From positions 1 to 64,000 of the forward strand of contig DATNQD010000024.1 of the NCBI GenBank assembly GCA_036702865.1: 64,000 nt of DNA, in the 5' to 3' direction. This document shows positions 9,099-17,827 of the stretch, piece after piece. Under the pieces are notes generated by a model. That model made no database searches and was not told where the DNA came from. It saw nothing but the letters and a program-made list of their open reading frames with translations. How positions within the stretch are numbered: the first letter of the stretch is position 1; every line of letters begins with the position of its first letter. Source of the stretch: Trichocoleus sp. GTDB lineage: Bacteria; Cyanobacteriota; Cyanobacteriia; Elainellales; Elainellaceae. The position numbers and the translations under genes are program-made.

Positions 9099-10616
9099 GT
9101 GCGTTTATTTTCCTCATTCTGGTTTCGCGGTGCTGTTTTATTCGGATTGGGAATCGTTCTGGTTCTTTGCTTTACTTTCAAGCAACGCACTCCGGCTTTC
9201 CGTGCTCCACTGTCTTCCCTGCCCCAAGATCCGCTTATTCAGGCTTATTTCAATCATTCGCAGGCTGCTTTCTACACAGAACCTTATCGACACCAGCAGC
9301 GGCTCGGCGACGACCTGGAACAACTGATTGTGGAGACGATCGACTCGGCTCAGTCTTCGATTGATGTAGCAGCCCATGAACTCAATCTCCCGAAGATTGC
9401 TCAAGCCCTGAAAGCGCGACAGGAGGCAGGGGTTCAGGTACGAGTGGTTGTGGAGCATACCTACCGTCAGCCTTTGAGCCAAATGAAGCCGCAGCAAATC
9501 TCGAAGCTAGACGATCGCGGTCGCAAAAAATACCAGGAATTTGTCCGGATGGTTGATTTAAACCAGGACGGCAAGCTGGCAGCAGAGGAAATTGCCCAGC
9601 GTGATGCGATCGTCGTTCTGGAAAATGCCAACATTCCAATCATTGACGATACCGCCGACGGTTCTCGAGGCAGTGCCCTGATGCATCACAAGTTTGTGGT
9701 GGTAGACCAGCAGACCGTCATTGCAGGATCAGCAAACTTTACCTGGAGCGATATTCACGGGGATTTTGGCTCTCCTGAAAGCCAGGGCAACGCAAATCAT
9801 TTGCTAAAGATCAATAGTGTAGCTGTAGCCCAATTGTTTACTCAAGAATTCAACGCGATGTGGGGAGATCAAACCTCATCCCCGCGATTCGGACTGCAAA
9901 AGCCTTACCGCTCACCCAAAACAATCACCCTTGCGCCCAATTCAACTCTCACCATTCAGTTTTCACCCACCTCAACTCGCCAGTCCTGGGAGCAAAGCGG
10001 CAACGGCCTAATTGGCAGAACCTTGAGTCAGGCAAAGCAAACGATCGAGATGGCGCTGTTTGTCTTCTCAGACCAGAGTTTGAGTAACTTGCTGGAAATC
10101 GATCGCCAGCGCGGGGTCGAAATTCGGACATTAATTGATCCCCAATTTGCTTACCGGGATTACAGCGAAGGACTAGATTTAATGGGCGTTGCGCTAGCGG
10201 ATCAACAATGCCAAACCGAAGTGGAAAATCATCCCTGGAAACAAGGCATTACCAGTGTGGGAATTCCAGCTTTACCCAGAGGCGATCTGCTGCACCACAA
10301 GATGGGCATCGTCGATCGCCAAGCAGTGATCACAGGTTCACAAAACTGGAGCGAAGCAGCCAATTACAGTAATGACGAAACGCTGTTAGTGGTCAATAAT
10401 CCAACCGTTGCTGCACATTTTGAACGGGAGTTCGATCGACTTTACAGCACTGCAATTTTAGGAATTCCGCCTCAGCTTCAGCACAAACTGCAACAGCAGA
10501 AGCATTGCCGTACAATAACTCCGAAATCAAAAGCTGCGAAATCAAAGCATCAATCTCATGCCTCAGGTAAAGCTGAATCTAAAGGAAAAGGAAGAGCTAA
10601 GAAGTCTACAAATTAA
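9099..10616 (+). CDS. Phospholipase D-like protein with an embedded EF-hand loop
   Basis: A 505-residue protein with an N-terminal signal anchor (about 9-27) and two PLD-family phosphodiesterase halves. The first HKD motif is HHKFVVVDQQTVIAGSAN (from residue 196), the second HHKMGIVDRQAVITGSQN (around 400), so both active-site halves are intact. Between the first conserved strand and the first HKD motif sits DLNQDGKLAAEE at 153-164, which fits the 12-residue calcium-binding EF-hand loop. The C-terminal 45 residues are a Lys/Ser-rich tail. The start is GTG at 9099. Likely substrates are phospholipids or nucleic acid outside the cytoplasm; a cardiolipin synthase-like role is the alternative. 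Confidence 0.85.
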   Translation: MRLFSSFWFRGAVLFGLGIVLVLCFTFKQRTPAFRAPLSSLPQDPLIQAYFNHSQAAFYTEPYRHQQRLGDDLEQLIVETIDSAQSSIDVAAHELNLPKIAQALKARQEAGVQVRVVVEHTYRQPLSQMKPQQISKLDDRGRKKYQEFVRMVDLNQDGKLAAEEIAQRDAIVVLENANIPIIDDTADGSRGSALMHHKFVVVDQQTVIAGSANFTWSDIHGDFGSPESQGNANHLLKINSVAVAQLFTQEFNAMWGDQTSSPRFGLQKPYRSPKTITLAPNSTLTIQFSPTSTRQSWEQSGNGLIGRTLSQAKQTIEMALFVFSDQSLSNLLEIDRQRGVEIRTLIDPQFAYRDYSEGLDLMGVALADQQCQTEVENHPWKQGITSVGIPALPRGDLLHHKMGIVDRQAVITGSQNWSEAANYSNDETLLVVNNPTVAAHFEREFDRLYSTAILGIPPQLQHKLQQQKHCRTITPKSKAAKSKHQSHASGKAESKGKGRAKKSTN

Positions 10617-10680
10617 CAGATGATAGACTACGGGCAATTTCGCATAAAGAAATAGCAGTCAATAAAGCAGTTCACTGTAA

Positions 10681-11715
<1,035 letters not shown>

Positions 11716-11722
11716 GTTGCTG

Positions 11723-12559
11723 CTATCGTTCGCCTGTAAAAACCAGTTCAGCCGGACCAGTCATATAAATTCGCTGTGAGTCAGACCACTCAATTTCCAG
11801 GCAACCACCAGGGAGTTCGACTGTGGCACGTCGATCGCACCGATCGGTTAACACCGCCGCTACCAGGGAAGCACAAGCTCCTGTTCCACAAGCCAACGTG
11901 ATCCCGGCACCCCGTTCCCAAACGCGCATTTTCAAATAATTCCGGTTAACCACCTGAATAAACTCGGTATTTGTGCGTTGCGGAAACACAGCATGATGCT
12001 CAAACTGAGGACCGATCGCCTCTAGCGGTACAACTGCCACATCTTCAACAAAGGTAATGCAGTGGGGATTGCCCATACTGACACAGGTGACATCCCAGTT
12101 TTGTCCTGCTACTTCTAAGGCTTTGCTGATCACCTTTTCATCGGGTGCAGCCAAAGTCGTGGGAATCTCAGCCGCGGTTAAACGTGGCAATCCCATATCC
12201 ACCGTCACTCGATTATTTGCCTCTAGCTTGGGCGTAATCACTCCCGCAGGCGTGTGGATGCGATAGGCGATCGATTCCTCGTTCTTTCCTTCCAACTCTG
12301 CGATAAACCGCGCCAGACAGCGAATCCCATTGCCGCACATCTCTGGCTCCGACCCATCGGAGTTAAAAATTCGCATCGTGTAGTCTGTACCATCCTGCCC
12401 TGGCAAGGCAAAAATGACCCCATCTGCCCCAATGCCAAAGTGACGATCGCACCATTTCACCGCTTGCTCTGGCGTAAGATAAGGCTCAGCCTGATGCCGA
12501 TTGTCAATCAAGATAAAGTCGTTCCCTAAACCGTGATATTTTGCAAACGCGATTGCCAT
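11723..12559 (-). CDS. dapF: Diaminopimelate epimerase
   Basis: A 278-residue enzyme converting LL- to meso-diaminopimelate for lysine and peptidoglycan synthesis. Both halves of the active site are present: Cys75 in MCGNGIRC and Cys224 in ACGTGACAS, the acid/base pair of this cofactor-independent epimerase. The start at 12559 ([15 protein letters not shown]) matches the family N-terminus; an ATG 13 codons upstream would add residues not typical of DapF. It is divergent from hfq, with about 200 bp between them. Confidence 0.95.
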   Translation of the reverse strand: MAIAFAKYHGLGNDFILIDNRHQAEPYLTPEQAVKWCDRHFGIGADGVIFALPGQDGTDYTMRIFNSDGSEPEMCGNGIRCLARFIAELEGKNEESIAYRIHTPAGVITPKLEANNRVTVDMGLPRLTAAEIPTTLAAPDEKVISKALEVAGQNWDVTCVSMGNPHCITFVEDVAVVPLEAIGPQFEHHAVFPQRTNTEFIQVVNRNYLKMRVWERGAGITLACGTGACASLVAAVLTDRCDRRATVELPGGCLEIEWSDSQRIYMTGPAELVFTGER

Positions 12560-12762
12560 GATCGAACTCCATATCGTGAGCAATTGGGGCAATTCCATCC
12601 AACAGAGGATCGGGTGATCTAGTCTACAGTCTAGAAAGCATCAATGCAGACTAAAGCCTTATTTTTTCGCTAAATTTGGATTTTATAAGAAGGCAAGTCC
12701 CTTCCCTGAGATTCCTCACACCCTACCTGACCTCTGATTCCTAATCTCTACCCCCTAACCCT

Positions 12763-12978
12763 ATGACAGCTGAACTTCCCACCGGACTCCCCAGCATTCG
12801 CCAGATCCAAACCCTGATTCGTGAAACCCGCGAGGTCGAAGTGAAACTCAGCACTGGCGATCTTCTCACTGGAAAAATTCGCTGGCAAGACCCTGACTGC
12901 GTTTGCTTGTTCGACCACTATGAGCAATCCACCATCATCTGGAAACAGGCGATCGTCTATATGAAGCCCAGAGCATAG
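12763..12978 (+). CDS. hfq: RNA-binding protein Hfq, cyanobacterial type
   Basis: A 71-residue Sm-like protein. Sm1 covers about residues 22-50 (VEVKLSTGDLLTGKIRWQD) and Sm2 about 55-69 (QSTIIWKQAIVYMKP). Cyanobacterial Hfq lacks the YKHA signature of the enterobacterial protein and binds RNA poorly. In Synechocystis it acts through the pilus ATPase PilB1 and is needed for phototaxis, which is knowledge of the family and not seen here. It is divergent from dapF, and 21 nt separate its stop from the end of the converging antiporter gene. Confidence 0.9.
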   Translation: MTAELPTGLPSIRQIQTLIRETREVEVKLSTGDLLTGKIRWQDPDCVCLFDHYEQSTIIWKQAIVYMKPRA

Positions 12979-12999
12979 CGCCAAATTCTATCCCTTCCC

Positions 13000-15366
13000 T
13001 TACTCCTCACCCCATCGAGCTTCTTCTCCATCGCTTGCCACTTCCACCGGAACAAATTCCCGCACCGCTTCATTCATTGCTGCTTGGACGATCGGGATTT
13101 GTAGAATTTGGGGTTCAGGCATCGGAACAATCCAGCGGCTGGCTTGAGTTAGGGCATGGAAGTTGCCGCAGAGCAGCAGCCGATCGCCTGCCTGAAGATC
13201 GCTTTGTCCGTGAGGAAAGCTGATGAATTTGTCATCGCGTCGAATCGCCTGGATCAGGATGCCAAACTGCCGCCGAATGTGCAGATCACGCAGGGTTTTA
13301 CCAACAACAGGGCTGTTTTGAGGCACCAAAAGCCACTGACAGGAAGCATTTTCTCCAGGAACGGCGGCTTCTCCTTTGGCTAATTCATGGAATGCCGCGA
13401 TTTCGTCTGCTTCTCCAACCACCAGGAGCCGATCGCCCTGTTCCAGACGGGTCTTAGCATCAGGGTAGTCAATCTCTTCGCCATGCGATCGCCGGATTGC
13501 CATCAAGCTAACTCCTGTCAAGCGGCGCAGATTTGTTTCTTCCAGCGTCATGCCTGCTAAGGGGGAATCTTCAGGGAGCGTGTACCATTTGCGGTTCATG
13601 TCCTGGGTAGCAGCATTGAGATCGCGGGCAATCTGGCTGGGCAAACGTTCAGTTCGCAGATCAAGATAATGAGAATTGCGAATTTGCTGCACTTCCCGTT
13701 GAATAATTGGCAATGGAATTCCTAGCCCGGTTAATAGATGAGAAGAAAGCTCCAGACTTGCTTCAAATTCTGGCTGCACGACCTCTCTTGCACCAAGCTG
13801 ATAGAGCAGTTCAATCTCTTTGTCCTGGGTCGCCCGAACGACAACGTCCAGATCAGGAGCGAGTTCCAAGGCGCGTTTAATCGTTAGCCGGATGCTCATG
13901 GGGTCAGGCAGAGTGATCGATAGTCCTTTTGCTTCTTTGACTCCTGCCGACTCCAGAACATGCAGACTTGCTGCATTGCCATAAACATAGGGAATGCCCG
14001 CCTCCCGAAGCTGCTGAATTGCCTGCTCAGACTGGTCAATTACAACAACGGGTTGCTGATGGGACTGGAGCAACTGCACAATATTCCGCCCAATTTGTCC
14101 ATAGCCACAAACCACCGTATGACCAGAAGTAGGCAAATTTTCAGGCACTTCGATCGGCTCGTCGCTGCCATCAAGAATTGCCTTCAGCCAGGGTACAGAA
14201 TCTGCCCACAAGACAAGCTGAGGAACCAGCCGCAGCACAAAAGGCGTAATCACCAGCGTCACGGCAGTCGTGCCTAGAATCAGCAGATATACACGCCGCG
14301 AAACGATTCCCAACGCCTGCCCCTTACTTGCTAAGACAAACGAGAATTCACCAATCTGCGCCAGCCCCAGCCCCACAATCAAGGAAGTCTTGAGCGGGTA
14401 ACCGAATGCCCGAACCAGCGGCGTCACAATCAAGAATTTGCCAACAAATGCCAGTGCCACCAGTCCCAGGATGAGTTCCAGGTTGTTCCAGATGAACAGT
14501 GGGTCAATTAGCATCCCGACTGCCGCAAAAAATAGACTGGCAAAAATATCTCGAATTGGCTCTACATAAGTCAGGGTTTGGTCAGCATATTCGACCTCAG
14601 AGATCATCAATCCGGCAATAAACGCTCCCATTTCAATCGACAATCCCAAATACTCTGTCAGCAGGGCAATTCCCAGACAGAGCGCTACCACACCCAGCAA
14701 GAAGAGTTCCCGACTTTCTGTACGAGCCAGCAATCGCAAAAGCTGTGGAATAATCCAAATTCCAGCAATGACAGAACCCAGGGCAATGAGGGCAGTTTTG
14801 AGTAAAGCAATGCCGATCGCAATCCGGATCTCTTCTGGGGGACGATCGAGCGCAGGCAACACCGCCAGCATTAGACCCAGTGCCAAATCTTGCACAACGA
14901 GAATGCCCAGCATCACCCGCCCATGAGCAGTTTCCGTCTCGCCTCGCTCCATCAGAGACTTCAGAACAACTGCGGTTGAAGAGAGCGACAAAATTGCGCC
15001 CAGGAAAATACCCTGAGTCGGAGAAGTGACCCAACCGACGCCCACCGAAACGATCGCTGTCACCAAAATCGTCGTCAGGATTTGCAGCCCCCCCCCACCG
15101 AGGCTGATCCACTGAACTTTTCTGATTTCTGAGAACGAAAACTCAACGCCAAGGGCAAACAAGAGGAAGGCGGCTCCAAACTGTGCCAGAGTTTCCACCT
15201 GGATCAATTCTTTGACCAACCCCAGACCAGCAGGCCCGACGATCGCCCCTCCTGCCAAATAGCCCAACAGCACAGGCTGTTTTAGCAGGGCTGCCAGCAA
15301 CCCGCCTCCTGCCGCTGCAGCGAATACGACCACTAAATCAACAATTAGTCTGAAGTCTTCTTGCAC
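13000..15366 (-). CDS. CPA2-type cation:proton antiporter with RCK and two TrkA-C domains
   Basis: A 788-residue protein. Residues 1-385 hold about 12 membrane helices of a Kef-type sodium/potassium:proton exchanger, with the conserved Asp160 in VVQDLALG and family segments LSSTAVVLKSL and GLAQIGEFSFVL. Residues 416-535 are a Rossmann RCK/TrkA-N domain (HTVVCGYGQIGRNIV), likely binding NAD(H), and two TrkA-C domains follow (about 570-660 and 670-750). This is the full-length regulated antiporter layout, probably for K+ or Na+ homeostasis. A run of nine G lies in the coding strand at 15088-15096 (Gly-rich turn, residues 90-93). Confidence 0.9.
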   Translation of the reverse strand: MQEDFRLIVDLVVVFAAAAGGGLLAALLKQPVLLGYLAGGAIVGPAGLGLVKELIQVETLAQFGAAFLLFALGVEFSFSEIRKVQWISLGGGGLQILTTILVTAIVSVGVGWVTSPTQGIFLGAILSLSSTAVVLKSLMERGETETAHGRVMLGILVVQDLALGLMLAVLPALDRPPEEIRIAIGIALLKTALIALGSVIAGIWIIPQLLRLLARTESRELFLLGVVALCLGIALLTEYLGLSIEMGAFIAGLMISEVEYADQTLTYVEPIRDIFASLFFAAVGMLIDPLFIWNNLELILGLVALAFVGKFLIVTPLVRAFGYPLKTSLIVGLGLAQIGEFSFVLASKGQALGIVSRRVYLLILGTTAVTLVITPFVLRLVPQLVLWADSVPWLKAILDGSDEPIEVPENLPTSGHTVVCGYGQIGRNIVQLLQSHQQPVVVIDQSEQAIQQLREAGIPYVYGNAASLHVLESAGVKEAKGLSITLPDPMSIRLTIKRALELAPDLDVVVRATQDKEIELLYQLGAREVVQPEFEASLELSSHLLTGLGIPLPIIQREVQQIRNSHYLDLRTERLPSQIARDLNAATQDMNRKWYTLPEDSPLAGMTLEETNLRRLTGVSLMAIRRSHGEEIDYPDAKTRLEQGDRLLVVGEADEIAAFHELAKGEAAVPGENASCQWLLVPQNSPVVGKTLRDLHIRRQFGILIQAIRRDDKFISFPHGQSDLQAGDRLLLCGNFHALTQASRWIVPMPEPQILQIPIVQAAMNEAVREFVPVEVASDGEEARWGEE

Positions 15367-15580
15367 GGGTTTGTTATCAGAATGAGAAGAAAGTTAAAGT
15401 CTTTTAATCTAAAGCATACAGAGTTTAGAGACGGCTGGGGAGAATTAGTGGCATCTGAAATTGGCAGGAATGGAGGATGAGGAGATGGGAAGTAATTTGC
15501 TTGGAACTCTGGGGAAGAGGTGCTAATCTATCTGTCCATTAAGTTCAGTCCATGAAGTTCAGTCATCTCCTCCCACAACT

Positions 15581-16492
15581 ATGTTTCGTTCCATTTCCAA
15601 CTGGTTTACGCCAGTCAGCCAAATCCGCCGATCGCTCTGGAAATATCGGCTGCTGATTGGGATTTTAGTCAGTAGTGTGGCGCTGATTTCCTTGCTAACA
15701 AGTCCAGCTCAGGCGGTTCAGGTTCAGGTCAATCCAACCAATCCACAGCTTGGCGAAACGATTTCGGTGATTGTTCAGGGTGCAGCAGACGCAGCGGCTC
15801 CGACGGTTACCTTCAAGCAAAAGAATTATCAGACTTTTCCGCTGGGAAACAACCGCTATCGGGCACTACTGCCCACAACCCCGCTCGATCGCCCCGGTCG
15901 GTTGACGATTCAGGTCAAAGCGGGTAGCGATGTGCAAAATTTAGCGGTGCAGTTGCGCGATCGATCGTTCCCAACTCAAAGTATTTGGGTCAGCGGGGGC
16001 GGGTCGGATGGGTCAAATTATGAGTTCGATCGGATTGACGCCTTCAGAGCCTTAGTTACTCCGCAAAAGCTTTGGAATGGCGCATTTCAGCGTCCGAGTC
16101 AGGGTGAGGTTACAACGGTATATGGCGTGCGACGCTACTACAACGGCGAGTTTGCCCAAGACTATTACCACCGGGGCGTAGACTATGCGGCTCCAACGGG
16201 TGATCCAATTACAGCTCCGGCTGCTGGGAAAGTCATGCTGGTTGGACGCGAAGCAGATGGATTTAAGCTACATGGCAATACGATCGGCATTGATCACGGT
16301 CAGGGCATCACGAGCATTTTCATCCACCTCAGCCGCATTGAAGTCAAAGAAGGGGATATGGTGCAGGCAGGTCAACGGATTGGCGCACTCGGCGCAACAG
16401 GTTCTGCCACCGGACCCAATTTACACTGGGGCTTGAACGTCAACGGTGAGTCGATCGACCCAGTTCCCTGGCGATATCAGGGTTTTGAGTAG
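15581..16492 (+). CDS. M23 family metallopeptidase (LytM-like)
   Basis: A 303-residue secreted peptidoglycan endopeptidase. An N-terminal signal sequence with a basic n-region and hydrophobic core (about 24-43) ends in AQA at 45. A beta-rich domain (about 47-128) precedes the M23 domain. Zinc ligands His197 and Asp201 (YHRGVDYAAPTG) and the HxH-region residues His249 and His282 (LHWGLNVNG) are present, so it should be active, unlike degenerate EnvC/NlpD activators. It is upstream of the ComFB gene in the same direction with a 128-nt gap. Confidence 0.9.
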   Translation: MFRSISNWFTPVSQIRRSLWKYRLLIGILVSSVALISLLTSPAQAVQVQVNPTNPQLGETISVIVQGAADAAAPTVTFKQKNYQTFPLGNNRYRALLPTTPLDRPGRLTIQVKAGSDVQNLAVQLRDRSFPTQSIWVSGGGSDGSNYEFDRIDAFRALVTPQKLWNGAFQRPSQGEVTTVYGVRRYYNGEFAQDYYHRGVDYAAPTGDPITAPAAGKVMLVGREADGFKLHGNTIGIDHGQGITSIFIHLSRIEVKEGDMVQAGQRIGALGATGSATGPNLHWGLNVNGESIDPVPWRYQGFE

Positions 16493-16620
16493 CAGAAGTG
16501 GTTTCTGTTGCAATCCATCTCAATTTTTCGTGATTTTTTTGCGGAGTAGGGCACACTAAGAGCAAGAACAAATCTCGTTTCCCCATGCGCTGATGGTGCG
16601 GCGGAGCTTAGGAAAGCCCT

Positions 16621-17160
16621 ATGAGTATTGAGAAAATTGTCGAACAGGCTCTACAAGACGGTTATTTGACTCCTGCCATGGAAGCAGAGGTCGGTCGCAT
16701 TTGTGATACTGCCTCTGAACTGTCGATCGAAGAATATATGGCTCTCGATCGGTTGATGGGGTCTCTGCTGACGGGTGAAGTGGTTGCAGTGCCGCGTAAG
16801 CAATTCATTAACGTAATGGAAGAACTCGTTCTTACCGAAGCCATTGCCCGAGTTGCAGAAATTGAGGCGAGCAGCGATTGTACGCTCGATCTCGGAGATA
16901 TTGCTGCCTATGCACTGAACCGCCTTCCACCCCTTTATGCCACGACCGAGGAAGGAGCAGATTATCAGCGTTCTCGCGCCAAAGACGAGCTGCAAGAGCT
17001 GATTGCTCAACAGGTGAGCGAAGCAATTGCCCGAAACCTGGATCAGCCAGAATTCTTCCCTGAACGGCAGGTCATTGGCAAGAACTCAGGGGATGAAGTG
17101 CTTAGCCAGGTCAGTACTTTGCTGAAGAGCTACGCGCACAAGTTTGAAGAAAGACCTTAA
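16621..17160 (+). CDS. ComFB family protein
   Basis: A 179-residue soluble protein with a central ComFB (late competence) domain: a helical segment MEELVLTEAIARVAE (66-80), an acidic cluster with Cys87, then LGDIAAYALNRLPPLYAT (91-108), the family hallmark. Recent work on cyanobacterial ComFB/CdgR proteins describes them as cyclic dinucleotide receptors affecting competence, pili or cell size; that is family knowledge. This member has longer N- and C-terminal extensions than the compact Bacillus protein. It ends 3 nt before the end of the converging L,D-transpeptidase gene, and a 12-bp palindrome (AACCTTAAGGTT) covers the junction. Confidence 0.85.
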   Translation: MSIEKIVEQALQDGYLTPAMEAEVGRICDTASELSIEEYMALDRLMGSLLTGEVVAVPRKQFINVMEELVLTEAIARVAEIEASSDCTLDLGDIAAYALNRLPPLYATTEEGADYQRSRAKDELQELIAQQVSEAIARNLDQPEFFPERQVIGKNSGDEVLSQVSTLLKSYAHKFEERP

Positions 17161-17163
17161 ACC

Positions 17164-17790
17164 TTAAGGTTGGACTTCGACAGACGTTCCTACTGCAACT
17201 CGAGAAAAGAGGGCTTGCACATCCTGGTCACGCATCCGCACACACCCATGCGAAACAGCTTGACCGATCAGATCTTCCTGATTTGTGCCATGAAAACCGA
17301 TTTGATGGACGCCATCCGTCCAGAAGCCAATCCAACGTGAGCCGAGGGGGTTATCTGTCCCTGCTGGCACAATCTCTCCAGTAAAGGGATGTCGCCATGT
17401 GGGGTCTTTTTGCATGGAAATCACCTGATACTTGCCCGTCGGAGTCTCCCAGCCTTCCCGACCAACTGCGATCGGGTATTGTGCCGCTATCTGCTCATTG
17501 TGGTAAAGGTAAACCTGCCGTTCGCTCAAGCGGATAAGCAGTTTTGTTTGAGCTGCGATCGGATCTGGGTTGAGCCGCGATTGCAGCAGAGCAGCTAGTC
17601 CAGTACGAGTCGGGCTCACAGTTTGAAAAGACAGGTCTTCTTGAGGAGGCAGAGTGGCGATCGGGGGCAGCATCATGGAAGTCGCTGAATTAGGCGCAGA
17701 ACTCCGCAACTGAACGCCGACGAGCAGCGCAGTGGTCATAAAGCTCAGAACCATAAAACTATGGGCAAGGGATTCGTACCACCCCTTCAT
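17164..17790 (-). CDS. L,D-transpeptidase (YkuD/ErfK family)
   Basis: A 208-residue envelope enzyme with an N-terminal hydrophobic segment (about 11-27). The YkuD domain spans about 82-206 and has His167 in GFHGTN and the catalytic Cys183 in SHGCVRM. Such enzymes make 3-3 peptidoglycan cross-links or attach proteins to the wall. The segment between (ETPTGKYQV) is also typical. It lies upstream of the beta-helix/SPOR gene on neither shared strand order nor overlap; their 37-nt gap in the same direction allows co-transcription, with the SPOR gene first. Confidence 0.9.
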   Translation of the reverse strand: MKGWYESLAHSFMVLSFMTTALLVGVQLRSSAPNSATSMMLPPIATLPPQEDLSFQTVSPTRTGLAALLQSRLNPDPIAAQTKLLIRLSERQVYLYHNEQIAAQYPIAVGREGWETPTGKYQVISMQKDPTWRHPFTGEIVPAGTDNPLGSRWIGFWTDGVHQIGFHGTNQEDLIGQAVSHGCVRMRDQDVQALFSRVAVGTSVEVQP

Positions 17791-17827
17791 GCCGCATTCC
17801 CCGTGACGATTTCTCCTTTAGCTATTC

